Notes: generated by a model from the letters alone, not told the origin. Positions 1 to 8,785 are shown, numbered from the stretch's first letter. The stretch: DNA of 64,000 bases from Paracoccaceae bacterium (GCA_024304985.1 JAMWZC010000009.1:1-64000), one strand, 5' to 3'. Program-made: numbers and translations.

Positions 1-1014
1 GGGCGGGGGGGGCAGAAGCAGGAGCAGGGCGAATTCGGCAGCCCCGCCGCCTATTTCGCCCCCGCCACCGTTGCCGCGACGACCCGCGACGGCGTCAGCA
101 TGGCCCGCCGCCATGCCGCCACCCTCGCCCGGACCGAACAACAAACCGGCGTGCCCGGTCGCATCATCCTTGCCATCTGGGGTCGCGAATCCGCCTTTGG
201 GCGCGCCGCGATCCCGCATGACGCCTTTGCCGTGCTGGGCACCAAGGGTTTCATGGCGACCCGCGCGGACTACTTCACCGATGAACTCATCGCCGCCCTG
301 CAACTGGCCGAAACCGCGCGGATCAACCCGCGCGGGCTGCGCTCCAGTTGGGCGGGTGCACTGGGACAGCCGCAATTCATGCCCTCGAATGTGCTGACCC
401 ACGCCCGTGACGGTGATGGCGACGGTCGCGCCGACATCTTCGGCTCGGAACCCGATACCATCGCCTCCATCGCAGCTTATCTGGCTCATCATGGCTGGCA
501 GGCTGGGCGCGACTGGGGGTTCGAGGTGGTGCTGCCCCCGCAAGTCTCCTGCGCGCTGGAAGGCCCTGACCGGGGCCGGACCTTTGCCGACTGGGCCGCC
601 ATGGGCATCACCCGCACCGGGGGGCGCCCCTTCCCCGCTGCGGAGCTGCCGCGTGAAGGCTTTCTGATGCTGCCCGCAGGTCGCTTCGGTCCCGCCTTTC
701 TGGTCACGCAGAATTTCTATGTGCTGAAAGCCTATAACATGTCCGATCTCTACGCCCTGTTCGTGGGCCATGTGGGCGACCGCATCGCCTATGGCATGGG
801 CGATTTCACCGCGCCATGGGGCCGCGTGGGTGGCCTCATGCGCGGCGATGTCGCCGCCATGCAGAGTGCGTTGCAAGCCATGGGCCATGATACCGGCGGC
901 GCGGATGGTCTGGCCGGGTTCCGCACGCGGCGATCCATCGGCGCATGGCAAGAGGCGACAGGCCAAAGCCCCACCTGCTTTCCCGATGCGTCGATGAAAT
1001 CGGTCCTGCGTTAA
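1..1014 (+). CDS. mltB: Lytic murein transglycosylase, MltB-like (5' truncated by the window edge)
   Basis: The frame is open from base 1, so the N-terminus (signal peptide and roughly the first 80 residues) lies outside the window. Family: SLT_2 membrane-bound lytic transglycosylases, which cleave the MurNAc-GlcNAc bond of peptidoglycan in the periplasm to form 1,6-anhydro ends. The catalytic motif WGRESAFG is present with its Glu at codon 187-189, followed by the conserved GALGQPQFMPS block. The last ~70 residues (from about 820) look like a PG_binding_1 domain (GLMRGDVAAMQSALQAMG). The stop overlaps that of the converging FabH-like gene in a shared TTAA. The internal ATG at 100 is not the true start because homology extends upstream of it. 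Confidence 0.93.
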   Translation, partial: GRGGQKQEQGEFGSPAAYFAPATVAATTRDGVSMARRHAATLARTEQQTGVPGRIILAIWGRESAFGRAAIPHDAFAVLGTKGFMATRADYFTDELIAALQLAETARINPRGLRSSWAGALGQPQFMPSNVLTHARDGDGDGRADIFGSEPDTIASIAAYLAHHGWQAGRDWGFEVVLPPQVSCALEGPDRGRTFADWAAMGITRTGGRPFPAAELPREGFLMLPAGRFGPAFLVTQNFYVLKAYNMSDLYALFVGHVGDRIAYGMGDFTAPWGRVGGLMRGDVAAMQSALQAMGHDTGGADGLAGFRTRRSIGAWQEATGQSPTCFPDASMKSVLR

Positions 1015-2132
1015 ACCCGCTGGATCAGCACCGATCCCACGGAATAGCCCGCGCCAAAGGAACAGATCAGCCCCATGTCGCCGGGCCGCAGATCCGCGGA
1101 ATGTTTCGCAAAGGCGATGATCGACCCGGCCGAGGAGGTATTGGCATATTCCTGCAGGATATTGGGCTGCTCTCCCGGTTCCGGCTCACGCCCCAGCACC
1201 TTGCGCCCGATGAAATCGTTCATCGACTTGTTCGCCTGATGCAGCCACAGCCGCCGCAACTGTGACGGCTGAACCCCTTCAGCCGCCAGATGCGCAAGGA
1301 TATGGTCCGACACCATCGGCACCACCTCCTTGAACACCTTGCGCCCGTTCTGCATGAACTGCATGTCGCGCCGGTCGGCCACCCCATCGGGGCGCGAACG
1401 GCGCAGGAAACCGTTGTTGTTGCGGATATTGTTGGAAAACTGCGTCGCGCAACGGGTGGAAATCACCTTGAAATGCGCGCCCTTCGCGTCTTCCTCCCGT
1501 TCGATCACGGTAGCGGTGCAGACATCGCCGAAGATGAAATGACAATCGCGGTCGCGCCATTCCAGATGGCCCGAACAGATCTCGGGGTTCACCACGATCG
1601 CGCGCCGCGCCGATCCCGCGCGCACCATATCGGCGGCCGCCTGAATGCCGAAGGTGGCCGAGGAACAGGCCACGTTCATGTCGAAGGCAAAGCCGCCCGC
1701 GCCCAGCAACTGCTGAATCTCCACCGCCACGGCGGGATAGGCGCGTTCCATATTGCTGGCGGCACAGATCACCAGATCAATGTCGGCCCCGGTCAATCCC
1801 GCCATCGCCAGCGCCTTCCCACAGGCATCCAGCGCCATTTCCGCCATGACGCCCGGTTCCTCATCGCTGCGCTGGCGCAGCAACGGATGCATCACTTCAG
1901 GGTCCAGCACCCCTGTCTTGTCCAGCACATAGCGCTGCTCGATCCCGGATGCCTTGAAGATGAACTCGGACGAGGAATGTTCCTTCGCCACAACCTCACC
2001 CGCCGCGATCTCGGCGGCATGCGCGGCATTGTAACGATCGGCATAGGCGTTGAAGGCCGCGACAAGCTCGTCATTGGTGATGACCTGCGCGGGGGTGAAC
2101 ACCCCGGTTCCGCTGATAACAGGCTGATACAT
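1011..2132 (-). CDS. Beta-ketoacyl-ACP synthase III family protein (FabH-like, long form)
   Basis: 373-residue thiolase-fold condensing enzyme. The FabH triad is visible: Cys156 in NVACSSATFG, His298 in LWLHQANK and Asn331 in YANTSSAG. It is about 50 residues longer than canonical FabH (about 320), with an insertion near residues 25-75. That architecture and the N-terminus recall the Pseudomonas PA3286-type enzymes that condense acyl-CoA such as octanoyl-CoA with malonyl-ACP; I judge this from memory and did not search. Likely role: initiation of, or a bypass into, fatty-acid synthesis in the cytoplasm. It probably starts its own transcript; the next gene on the strand ends 94 bp upstream. 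Confidence 0.9.
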   Translation of the reverse strand: MYQPVISGTGVFTPAQVITNDELVAAFNAYADRYNAAHAAEIAAGEVVAKEHSSSEFIFKASGIEQRYVLDKTGVLDPEVMHPLLRQRSDEEPGVMAEMALDACGKALAMAGLTGADIDLVICAASNMERAYPAVAVEIQQLLGAGGFAFDMNVACSSATFGIQAAADMVRAGSARRAIVVNPEICSGHLEWRDRDCHFIFGDVCTATVIEREEDAKGAHFKVISTRCATQFSNNIRNNNGFLRRSRPDGVADRRDMQFMQNGRKVFKEVVPMVSDHILAHLAAEGVQPSQLRRLWLHQANKSMNDFIGRKVLGREPEPGEQPNILQEYANTSSAGSIIAFAKHSADLRPGDMGLICSFGAGYSVGSVLIQRV

Positions 2133-2226
2133 GGCGCGCCCCTTCCCTGATGGTGCCCCAGATCATCCCAAGGCACCGCCAAGGTCAAGAGGGCATGCCC
2201 CGCATGCCCTGCTGCCTTCCCTTGCG

Positions 2227-3180
2227 TCAGAGCAGATTGGGCGGCGGAGTCCCCGCGAAATGCGCGGCCAGATTGTCCAGCACCATCCGTCCCATCGCCT
2301 CGCGCACTTCCAGCGTCGAGGTGCCCAGATGCGGCAGCAGCGTCACATTATCCAGCTTTCGCAGCGCCACAGGCACGGCGGGCTCGAACTCATAGACATC
2401 CAGTCCCGCGCCTCCGATCTGTCCGGCCTGCAACACGGCGATCAGCGCCGCCTCATCCACCACATCGCCGCGGGCGATATTGACCAGATGGGCATGCGGC
2501 TGCATCGCGGCCAGAACCTCTGCCCCGATCAGATGATGGGTCTCGGCCCCGCCCGGCGTGGCCACCACAAGGATATCCACCTGCCCCGCCATGTCGGTCA
2601 GGCTGTCCACCTGCCGCGCAGGAAACTCCACCGATTTGGGCGAGCGGTTGTAGAACAGCACCTCCATTCCGAACCCGAAATGACAGCGCCGCGCGATGGC
2701 CTGACCGATCCGGCCCATGCCCACGATGCCCACGGTCTTGCCCGTCACGTGCAGGCCCAGCATCTGTGTCGGATGCCAGCCTTCCCATGCGCCGGAACGG
2801 ACCAGCCGTTCTCCTTCCGCCGCGCGCCGCGCGCTCATCAGGATCAGGGTCATCGCGGTATCGGCGGTCGCATCGGTCACGGCACCGGGGGTATTGGTGA
2901 CCTTCACGCCATGGGCGCGCGCGGCCTCCACGTCGATATGGTTGATCCCGACCCCGAAATTCGCCAGCATCTTGCAGCGCGGACGCCCGAATTCCGCAAA
3001 TATCTCGGCCGAGAACTTGTCGCCCAGCGAGGGCATGATCGCATCATAGACCGCAAGGCCCGAGCGCATTTCGGCAGGACTCATGGGCGTGGTCTTGTCG
3101 CGCAATTCCACGTCGAACATGGCATTTGCTGCCTCCAGCACGGAATCCGGCAAACGACGGCTGATCAGAACCTTGGGCAT
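2227..3180 (-). CDS. D-isomer-specific 2-hydroxyacid dehydrogenase (glyoxylate/hydroxypyruvate reductase type)
   Basis: 317 residues. NAD(P)-dependent reduction of a 2-oxo acid such as glyoxylate or hydroxypyruvate is the family activity; the exact substrate cannot be read from sequence. The Rossmann motif GMGRIG is at about 154-159, with catalytic Arg237 (NIARGD), Glu266 (EFEP) and His284 (LLPHLGTST). The ATG at 3180 overlaps the stop of the upstream csaA-like gene (TGATG), which decides this start over the in-frame TTG one codon earlier. It is the last gene of a proC-csaA-dehydrogenase run. Confidence 0.93.
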   Translation of the reverse strand: MPKVLISRRLPDSVLEAANAMFDVELRDKTTPMSPAEMRSGLAVYDAIMPSLGDKFSAEIFAEFGRPRCKMLANFGVGINHIDVEAARAHGVKVTNTPGAVTDATADTAMTLILMSARRAAEGERLVRSGAWEGWHPTQMLGLHVTGKTVGIVGMGRIGQAIARRCHFGFGMEVLFYNRSPKSVEFPARQVDSLTDMAGQVDILVVATPGGAETHHLIGAEVLAAMQPHAHLVNIARGDVVDEAALIAVLQAGQIGGAGLDVYEFEPAVPVALRKLDNVTLLPHLGTSTLEVREAMGRMVLDNLAAHFAGTPPPNLL

Positions 3181-3518
3181 CAATGCATCCTTCCACCAAG
3201 CGGCACATCCAGATCGGGCGACAGCAGGACGATCCCGCCCGTCGCATCCGACACCCCCAGCACCAGCACTTCGGACATGAACGGGCCGATCTGCCGGGGC
3301 GGGAAATTCACGACCGCCATCACCTGTTTCCCGATCAACGTCTCGGGCGCATAATGGGCGGTGATCTGGGCCGAGGTCTTCTTTTCCCCGATCTCCGGCC
3401 CGAAGTCGACCCAGAGCTTGATCGCGGGCTTGCGCGCCTCTGGGAAGGGCTCCGCACGGGTCACGCGCCCTACGCGAATGTCGACTTTCAGGAAATCATC
3501 GAAGGTGATCTCAGCCAC
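3180..3518 (-). CDS. csaA: CsaA-like tRNA-binding domain protein
   Basis: 112 residues with a single OB-fold tRNA-binding domain (PF01588), the fold found at the C-terminus of MetRS and as free-standing CsaA, a putative tRNA-binding/export-related chaperone. Typical motifs are FLKVDIRVGRV near the N-terminus and the closing SPDLDVPLGGRMH. I place the start at GTG 3518 because AGGAG lies 7 nt upstream and the encoded start AEITFDDF fits family length (about 110). A longer open frame upstream runs inside proC. It overlaps the proC 3' end by 8 bp and the next gene by one base, so all three are probably co-translated. Confidence 0.88.
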   Translation of the reverse strand: MAEITFDDFLKVDIRVGRVTRAEPFPEARKPAIKLWVDFGPEIGEKKTSAQITAHYAPETLIGKQVMAVVNFPPRQIGPFMSEVLVLGVSDATGGIVLLSPDLDVPLGGRMH

Positions 3519-4326
3519 GGGACAGCTCCTTGGACCTTTCAGTGGCGGCCTTGATGGCACGGTCCAGCAGCGCGGGAAACCCGCTTTCCGGGTCCATCAG
3601 CACATTCAAGGCGGCCTGCGTGGTGCCATTGGGGCTGGTCACATTGATGCGCAGCTGCGCGGGTGTCTCGTCCGTGCCTTCGGCCAGCGCACCTGCCCCG
3701 GCCACGGTCGCCCGCGCCAGTTGCAGGGCCAGATCAGGGGCCAGTCCCTGCGCCTCTCCCGCCGCCGCCATGGTCTCGATCAGGTGGAACACATAAGCGG
3801 GGCCCGAGCCTGACAGGCCGGTGACCGCATCCATCTGCCCCTCGTTCTCCAGACGCACCACCTGTCCCACGGCGGATAGCAGCGATTCCGCGGCTTCCAG
3901 CCCAGACGTGCCGGCATGGGCGTTGCCCACGATGGCGCTGATCCCACGCCCCACAGCGGCGGGCGTGTTCGGCATGGCCCGTACGATGGGCGTTTGCGCG
4001 CCCAAGACCTCCTCGAAGCGGGCAATCGGCGTGCCTGCCGCCACAGAGATGAACAGTGTCGCGCCATTTCCCATCGCGGCCAGCGTGGGCAGCGCCGCAC
4101 CCATCATCTGCGGCTTGACCGCAACGATCACGATGGCCGGATGTGGGGGAAGGTCCGCGTTGATCTGCACGCCGGTGCCGCGCAGCCAGTCCGACGGGTG
4201 GGGGTCGATCACCCAGACGCCCTTGGGCGACAGCCCCCGCGCCAGCCAGCCCGCCAGCATGGCCGATCCCATCTTGCCGCAGCCCAGAAGGACCAGCCCC
4301 CTGCGGCCAAGCTGTTGCATATCCAT
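3511..4326 (-). CDS. proC: Pyrroline-5-carboxylate reductase
   Basis: 271 residues. Last step of proline biosynthesis: NAD(P)H-dependent reduction of 1-pyrroline-5-carboxylate to proline in the cytosol. The N-terminal nucleotide-binding motif VLLGCGKMGSAML is at about 12-24. The C-terminal dimerisation/active-site region carries the ProC signature (SGSGPAYVFHLIE ... LARATVAGAG ... LRINVTSPNGTTQAAL). A G-rich Shine-Dalgarno lies directly before the ATG. It is first in the proC-csaA-dehydrogenase unit, 39 bp downstream of the YbjN-family gene. Confidence 0.97.
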   Translation of the reverse strand: MDMQQLGRRGLVLLGCGKMGSAMLAGWLARGLSPKGVWVIDPHPSDWLRGTGVQINADLPPHPAIVIVAVKPQMMGAALPTLAAMGNGATLFISVAAGTPIARFEEVLGAQTPIVRAMPNTPAAVGRGISAIVGNAHAGTSGLEAAESLLSAVGQVVRLENEGQMDAVTGLSGSGPAYVFHLIETMAAAGEAQGLAPDLALQLARATVAGAGALAEGTDETPAQLRINVTSPNGTTQAALNVLMDPESGFPALLDRAIKAATERSKELSRG

Positions 4327-4365
4327 GGAAGTCCCCCCTCGGCTGTTTCGCGTCGGGGGGCAGTG

Positions 4366-4866
4366 TTACGCGCGCCCGTAGGCCTCTGCAATGGCGACCT
4401 GGATCGCATCGGCCGGGGACCGCTCGCCCCAGACGACCAGCTGGAAGGCCGGGTAATAGCGTTCCGCGCTCATCACGGCGGCATTGATCAGCGTGTCGAT
4501 CTGTTCGGGGCTCGCCACCTGCTCGCCCGACAGCACCAGACCATAGCGCCAGACCATCAGCTTCTGCGCGGCCCAGAAGGTGAACGCCCCCGCCCAGCAC
4601 TGATCATTGACCGCGTTCAGCGTCTCATACAGATGCGGCAAACGCGCGGCAGGCGGTTCCATCTCGAAGGTGCAGATCAGGCGCAGGGTCTCGTCATAGC
4701 TCGACCAGGCCAGTGTGATCGAATAGGTCCGCCACTGCCCCTCGACCGCCATGGCGATCTGGTCCTGACCGATCCGGTCGAAATCCCAGTCGTGATAGGC
4801 CGCGATATTCTCGACGATATCAATGGGGTGGATATCGTCCTCAAGGAAATGCTCGGATAGTGCCAT
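4366..4866 (-). CDS. YbjN domain-containing protein
   Basis: 166 residues. It matches the alphaproteobacterial YbjN/DUF1790-type sensory-chaperone-like family (HPIDIVENIAAYHDWDFDRIG at the N-terminus, EGQWRTYSITLAWSSYDETLRLICTFEM-type core seen here in part). No catalytic residues or membrane segments are apparent, and the biochemical role is not established. In E. coli, YbjN is linked to motility and stress phenotypes. In Rhodobacterales this gene commonly precedes proC, so co-transcription with the downstream proC group is likely. Confidence 0.85.
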   Translation of the reverse strand: MALSEHFLEDDIHPIDIVENIAAYHDWDFDRIGQDQIAMAVEGQWRTYSITLAWSSYDETLRLICTFEMEPPAARLPHLYETLNAVNDQCWAGAFTFWAAQKLMVWRYGLVLSGEQVASPEQIDTLINAAVMSAERYYPAFQLVVWGERSPADAIQVAIAEAYGRA

Positions 4867-5084
4867 GGCGCCACCTCTCTGCCTGTAGCGTGGGGGCGTT
4901 ATACCGCCTCAACCGCTAGGTGCCTGCTCAAAGGACGGAGGCCATTCCCCGCGCCCCTACAAGATATGGTGGTCCAACACCCCTGCCCCTGTAAAGTGAT
5001 TTCTTGGGGATAACCGCAACAAGTTGTGGATGACTCCACCAAATCCGCATGATCCTGATCAATCCACAGGCACTGGTGTCGGCT

Positions 5085-5107
5085 GCTTCTTCTTGCCCCA
5101 AATATCC
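5085..5107 (-). repeat. Dispersed 23-bp 3'-end element, copy 1
   Basis: Reads on the minus strand as GGATATTT, then GGG, then GCAAGAAGAAGC. It lies 98 bp beyond the ubiK stop and beyond the ubiK terminator hairpin, in the sense orientation for ubiK. Other copies are at 16749 (degenerate), 21601, 25732, 48721 and 59199. Confidence 0.75.
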
Positions 5108-5139
5108 ATGACGACAGCAGCCCCGCATACCGCGCCATG

Positions 5140-5176
5140 AAAAACGCGCGCAACCCCGCAACCGGGGCGCGCGCGC
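5140..5176 (-). terminator. Rho-independent terminator of ubiK
   Basis: On the minus strand a GC hairpin (GCGCGC...CCCC paired with GGGG...GCGCGC, six-base loop and a small bulge) is followed by GTTTTT. It begins 28 bp past the ubiK stop. Confidence 0.7.
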
Positions 5177-5204
5177 CGCATGTCTCAATCGATCCGGAAA
5201 GGGC

Positions 5205-5450
5205 TTACTTGCCCTTGCCCTCCAGCGCATCCAGCCGCGCCTTCAGCGCCGCATTCTCCTCGCGCGCCTTCTGCGCCATGGCGCGCACGGCGTCGAACTC
5301 CTCGCGGGTCACGAAGTCGCGATCCGCCAGCCAGCGGTCGATCATCGACTTCATCGCCGTTTCAGCCTCGTCCTTGGCCCCCTGCGCCACGCCCATCGCG
5401 TTGGTCATCAGTTGCGAGATGTCGTCCAGAATTTTGTTGCGCGTCTGCAT
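5205..5450 (-). CDS. ubiK: UbiK-family accessory factor (BMFP domain)
   Basis: 81 residues. UbiK (YqiC) proteins are small coiled-coil accessory factors of the ubiquinone biosynthesis metabolon and have membrane-fusogenic properties. The sequence has the family layout: an N-terminal amphipathic stretch (NKILDDISQLMTNAMG), then RDFVTREEFDAVRAMA and a C-terminal coiled coil rich in Ala/Glu/Leu ending in GKGK. It is divergent from lgt. A minus-strand promoter (-35 TTGTGG 5509-5504, 17 bp, -10 CATATA 5486-5481) is possible. Confidence 0.9.
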   Translation of the reverse strand: MQTRNKILDDISQLMTNAMGVAQGAKDEAETAMKSMIDRWLADRDFVTREEFDAVRAMAQKAREENAALKARLDALEGKGK

Positions 5451-5548
5451 TGCGGCTCTCCAGCGTTACCTTTACCTGCCTATATGGGCCGCAACGGGGC
5501 TGCCCACAAGGTTGACTTCCCCCCGACCCCAGAGGCAGACAGACGCAG

Positions 5549-6451
5549 ATGCGCGCCATGATCCAGTTCCCCGACCTTTCGCCCGAGATTTTCTCGATCA
5601 CCCTCTTCGGGTTCGAAGTGGCGCTGCGCTGGTATGCGCTGGCCTATATCGCGGGCATCGTCATCGCCTGGCGGATCAGCCTGGCCGCCATCCGCCGCCC
5701 CGCCCTCTGGCGCGGCAACGTGCCCCCGATGACAGCCGCCCAGATCGAGGATCTGCTGACATGGATCATCATCGGCATCATCGCCGGCGGGCGGCTGGGC
5801 TTTGTGCTGTTCTACCAGCCCGCCTATTATCTGGCCAATCCGGCGCAGATCCCGATGGTCTGGCAGGGCGGCATGGCCTTTCACGGCGGCTTTCTGGGTG
5901 TCGTCGTCGCGGCGTGGATCTTCACATGGCGGCACAGGATCCCCCGCCTTGCCGCCGCCGATGCCATCGCGCTGGGCGTGCCCGTGGGGCTGATGCTGGG
6001 GCGGATCGCGAATTTCATCAATGCCGAACTCTGGGGCCGCCCCACCGATCTGCCCTGGGGCGTGGTCTTTCCGGGGGCCGCCGCACAGGATTGCGCGGGC
6101 GTGGTCGGGTTATGCGCCCGCCATCCCTCGCAACTCTATCAGGCAGGGCTGGAAGGCGCGCTCCTGCTGGGTGTCATGCTCTGGCTCGCCTTCCGGCGCG
6201 ACGCGCTCAAGGTGCCGGGTCAGATCACCGGAGTCTTCCTCGCAGGCTACGGGGCCGCGCGCTTTGTCGTCGAATATTTCCGTCAAGCGGACGCGCAATT
6301 CATCACGCCGGACAATCCGCTGGGCCATGTGATCCGCCTGGGCGACAGCGTCGGCATCACCATGGGGCAGCTTCTGTCGCTGCCGATGCTGGCGGCAGGC
6401 GTGGCGTTGATCCTCTATGCCCGCCGCCGCGCGCAAAGTATGCCGGCATGA
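5549..6451 (+). CDS. lgt: Prolipoprotein diacylglyceryl transferase
   Basis: 300-residue polytopic inner-membrane enzyme that transfers diacylglyceryl from phosphatidylglycerol to the lipobox cysteine, the first step of lipoprotein maturation. Visible Lgt features are the N-terminal [35 protein letters not shown] and the signature [15 protein letters not shown], with several hydrophobic helices up to the C-terminus. An alternative ATG lies at 5558, and neither start has a strong ribosome-binding site. The stop overlaps the next start (ATGA), so lgt, the methyltransferase and pgeF form an operon. Confidence 0.97.
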   Translation: MRAMIQFPDLSPEIFSITLFGFEVALRWYALAYIAGIVIAWRISLAAIRRPALWRGNVPPMTAAQIEDLLTWIIIGIIAGGRLGFVLFYQPAYYLANPAQIPMVWQGGMAFHGGFLGVVVAAWIFTWRHRIPRLAAADAIALGVPVGLMLGRIANFINAELWGRPTDLPWGVVFPGAAAQDCAGVVGLCARHPSQLYQAGLEGALLLGVMLWLAFRRDALKVPGQITGVFLAGYGAARFVVEYFRQADAQFITPDNPLGHVIRLGDSVGITMGQLLSLPMLAAGVALILYARRRAQSMPA

Positions 6452-7542
6452 TCGACCAGCCGCGTGACATGAACGCGCTGGAACGCATCCTTCTCGACCG
6501 GATCAGGACCGAGGGTCCGCTGACCGTCGCCGATTACATGGCGCACTGTCTGCTACACCCGACCCATGGCTATTACACCACCCGCGATCCTTTCGGGGCG
6601 GCGGGCGATTTCATCACCGCGCCCGAGATCAGCCAGATGTTCGGCGAGATGCTGGGCCTGTGTCTGGCGCAAGTCTGGCTGGATCAGGGACAGCCCGCAC
6701 CTTTCACGCTGGCTGAACTCGGTCCCGGTCGCGGCACGCTGATGGCCGACATCCTGCGGGTCACCGCCAAGGTGCCGGGCTTTCATGCCGCCGCGCATGT
6801 CCATCTGGTCGAGGCCTCTGCCCGCCTGCGCGCGGTGCAGGCCGCAACGCTGGCCTCTGTCTGGCCCGCCGCGCGGATCACATGGCATGACAGCCCGGAT
6901 GACCTGCCGCAAAGGCCGCTTTATCTGGTGGCGAACGAATTCTTCGATGCCCTGCCGATCCGCCAGTTTCAGCGCACAGAGGATGGTTTCGCGGAAATGG
7001 TCGTAGGCAGCGCCGCAGGCAAGCTGACCATCGGGCTTGTCCCGGCCCCGGCCAACCCGGCACTTGACGCAAGGCTTGCCGATACCCGACCGGGTGACGT
7101 GGTCGAGATCTGCGCTACCGCCCCGCTCATCGCGGGCCAGATCGGCCATCGTATCGCGGATCACGGTGGCGCGGCCCTGATCCTGGACTATGGCGACTGG
7201 CGCTCGCTGGGCGACACGTTGCAAGCCATGGGGCGGCAGGCCTATGCCTCGCCACTCGACAGGCCCGGCGAGGTCGATCTGACTGCCCATGTGGATTTCG
7301 AGGCGCTCGTCTCTTCCCTTCCCTGCGCCCATAGCCGCCTGACCACGCAGGGTGTGTTTCTGGAACGCTTGGGGATCACCGCCCGTGCCCAAACTTTGGC
7401 CGCCCATCTGACGGGTTCCCGGCTCGAGGATCATATTGCCGCACATCGGCGCTTGACGCATCCACAGGAAATGGGGACGCTCTTCAAGGTGGTGGCGCTC
7501 TATCCACAGAATGCCGCCCCGCCCCCCGGACTGGAAGCCTGA
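6448..7542 (+). CDS. MidA/NDUFAF7-family SAM-dependent methyltransferase
   Basis: 364 residues. The family (DUF185, PF02636) includes mitochondrial NDUFAF7/MidA, an arginine methyltransferase required for complex I assembly; a similar role here is an inference. Family motifs are [28 protein letters not shown] at the N-terminus, the SAM-binding [15 protein letters not shown] at about 92-106, and [12 protein letters not shown] at about 160-171. The ATG at 6448 sits in the ATGA overlap with lgt. The frame is open much further upstream through lgt, but that part is antisense to family structure. The gene overlaps the open frame but not the chosen start of pgeF. Confidence 0.92.
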   Translation: MIDQPRDMNALERILLDRIRTEGPLTVADYMAHCLLHPTHGYYTTRDPFGAAGDFITAPEISQMFGEMLGLCLAQVWLDQGQPAPFTLAELGPGRGTLMADILRVTAKVPGFHAAAHVHLVEASARLRAVQAATLASVWPAARITWHDSPDDLPQRPLYLVANEFFDALPIRQFQRTEDGFAEMVVGSAAGKLTIGLVPAPANPALDARLADTRPGDVVEICATAPLIAGQIGHRIADHGGAALILDYGDWRSLGDTLQAMGRQAYASPLDRPGEVDLTAHVDFEALVSSLPCAHSRLTTQGVFLERLGITARAQTLAAHLTGSRLEDHIAAHRRLTHPQEMGTLFKVVALYPQNAAPPPGLEA

Positions 7543-7549
7543 CGCCGAC

Positions 7550-8305
7550 ATGACTTTGGAAATACTGACATCAGAGGCGTTGATGCCGCTCCGTCACGGG
7601 TTCTTCACCCGGCGTGGCGGTGCCTCTTCGGGGGTGTTTCAGGGCTTGAACTGCGGCCCCGGTTCTTCGGATCAGGCGGAAATCGTGGCGATCAACCGCG
7701 CCCGCGTGGCGCAGGCGATGGATCTTGCCCCCGATCATCTGGTCACGGTGCATCAGGTCCATTCGGCGGATGTGGTGCATGTGACCGGCCCCTTGTCCGA
7801 CAAACCCCGTGCCGACGGGATCGTGACCGCCACGCCCGGCGTGGCGCTGGCGATCCTCACCGCGGATTGTCAGCCTGTCCTCTTTGCCGATACCCATGCC
7901 GGCGTGATCGGGGCTGCCCATGCCGGATGGCGCGGCGCGCTGGGCGGCGTGCTTGAAGCGACCCTTGATGCGATGGAGGGCCTTGGCGCGGACCGGGCGC
8001 ATATCCATGCCGTGATCGGCCCCTCGATCAGCCAAAGCGCCTATGAGGTAGGACCCGAGTTTTTCGATGACTTCATGGCTGAAGACCCGGACAACGCCCG
8101 CTTCTTTGCCCAAGGGTCGGGTGACCGGATGATGTTCGACCTGCCCGCCTACGGGCTGCACCGCCTGCGCGGGGCGGGTGTGGGGCATGCGGAATGGACA
8201 CGGCATTGCACCTATTCCGAACCGGAACGCTTCTTCTCCTACCGCCGGACGACTCACGCGGGCGAGGCGGATTACGGGCGGCTCATCTCGGCGATCCGGC
8301 TCTGA
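7550..8305 (+). CDS. pgeF: Peptidoglycan editing factor PgeF (laccase-domain, YfiH family)
   Basis: 251 residues. PgeF removes L-Ser mis-incorporated into the peptidoglycan stem peptide; family members have also been described as polyphenol oxidases. Characteristic features are GFFTRRGG, VHQVHSADV, LTADCQPVLFAD and IGAAHAGWRGALGG, giving the His/Cys metal-ligand set of the family, and the closing FFSYRRTTHAGEADYGR. I choose ATG 7550, 8 bp after the methyltransferase stop, because an in-frame ATG at 7511 lies inside the previous gene and adds a non-homologous leader. Third gene of the lgt operon. Confidence 0.94.
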   Translation: MTLEILTSEALMPLRHGFFTRRGGASSGVFQGLNCGPGSSDQAEIVAINRARVAQAMDLAPDHLVTVHQVHSADVVHVTGPLSDKPRADGIVTATPGVALAILTADCQPVLFADTHAGVIGAAHAGWRGALGGVLEATLDAMEGLGADRAHIHAVIGPSISQSAYEVGPEFFDDFMAEDPDNARFFAQGSGDRMMFDLPAYGLHRLRGAGVGHAEWTRHCTYSEPERFFSYRRTTHAGEADYGRLISAIRL

Positions 8306-8428
8306 TCCGGGCAGGAATGGGGCGATTGCGCCTGAAATCCGCGCGCGGGCGGTGCAAATGTCAATGAACCCTCGCCTCGGCGCACGCTGCCGCTAGATTG
8401 CAAGTATATGATTTTGTTTGATTTTTAA

Positions 8429-8447
8429 ATGTCCCATCGTGGGACAT
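8429..8447. promoter_or_regulatory. Perfect hyphenated palindrome, probable operator of the 49-codon gene
   Basis: Eight-base arms ATGTCCCA / TGGGACAT separated by TCG. It lies directly after an AT-rich tract (8396-8430) within an otherwise GC-rich genome, about 135 bp upstream of the small ORF. This is the layout of a dimeric-regulator site at a promoter. I cannot name the regulator. Confidence 0.5.
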
Positions 8448-8452
8448 CCGGC

Positions 8453-8473
8453 TTCTGGCCAGTTTTCTGGCCA
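8453..8473 (+). repeat. Direct repeat TTCTGGCCA x2, 12-bp period
   Basis: TTCTGGCCA occurs at 8453-8461 and again at 8465-8473, six bases beyond the palindrome. Each contains the self-complementary TGGCCA. It may be a second regulator site or part of an RNA structure in the 5' leader of the small ORF. Confidence 0.4.
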
Positions 8474-8580
8474 TCTGGAGCAGAATCCACCGCCGCGGCC
8501 AAAACAATGCCGCATTGATCCGGCAGATTGTTTCCATCAAGGCAGGCAGTCGACCGGAACACCGGCAGGAGACAAGATAG

Positions 8581-8730
8581 ATGAAAACCAAACGCTGGAT
8601 GAAATCGGTGATCGCCACCGCCAAAAGCCCCGAGATGGCTACGACATCCCTCCCCTGGCAGCGCGGCGCCGCCCGCGCCGCGATGATCGCCAAGCGCCGC
8701 CCCCTTTTCAAGATTGCCCTCCAGGCCTGA
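8581..8730 (+). CDS. 49-residue basic small protein, unknown function
   Basis: ATG at 8581 preceded by AGGAG at 8567-8571 (9-nt spacing), 49 codons, TGA at 8728-8730, then a strong Rho-independent terminator 27 bp later. It therefore has every mark of an independent gene. The protein is strongly basic (MKTKRWMKS... LPWQRGAARAA ... AKRRPL...), with no signal peptide or obvious transmembrane helix. I have a faint memory of similar Trp-Arg-Gly small proteins in Rhodobacteraceae but cannot name a family. The AT-rich palindromic region upstream suggests it is regulated. Confidence 0.7.
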   Translation: MKTKRWMKSVIATAKSPEMATTSLPWQRGAARAAMIAKRRPLFKIALQA

Positions 8731-8756
8731 CGCTCCCTTCAAGGCCCGGACGCATC

Positions 8757-8785
8757 AAAGCCGCCCCGACAAAGGGCGGCTTTTT
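8757..8785 (+). terminator. Rho-independent terminator of the 49-codon gene
   Basis: Ten-base arms AAAGCCGCCC / GGGCGGCTTT around a seven-base loop, ending in five T. Confidence 0.9.

Larger units (their letters stand above)
4867..5204. other. Gene-free stretch upstream of the YbjN gene and downstream of ubiK
   Basis: 338 bp without a convincing gene. It holds one copy of the dispersed 23-bp 3'-end element (5085-5107, minus orientation) and the ubiK terminator (5140-5176). The region between 4960 and 5040 is less GC-rich and should contain the promoter of the YbjN-proC transcript, but I cannot place -35/-10 boxes with confidence. Confidence 0.6.

Noticed and set aside
4955-4978. ACAAGATATGG resembling an NrdR-type box upstream of the YbjN gene
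   Set aside because: NrdR sites come in pairs at about 31-32 bp and precede nrd genes; no second box and no nrd gene here.
5012-5075. TGTGGATGA and TCCACAGG resembling DnaA boxes near GGGATAACC, suggesting an origin
   Set aside because: Only one or two imperfect boxes, no AT-rich unwinding region, no neighbouring oriC marker genes (hemE, dnaA, parAB, gidA). Chance similarity is more likely.
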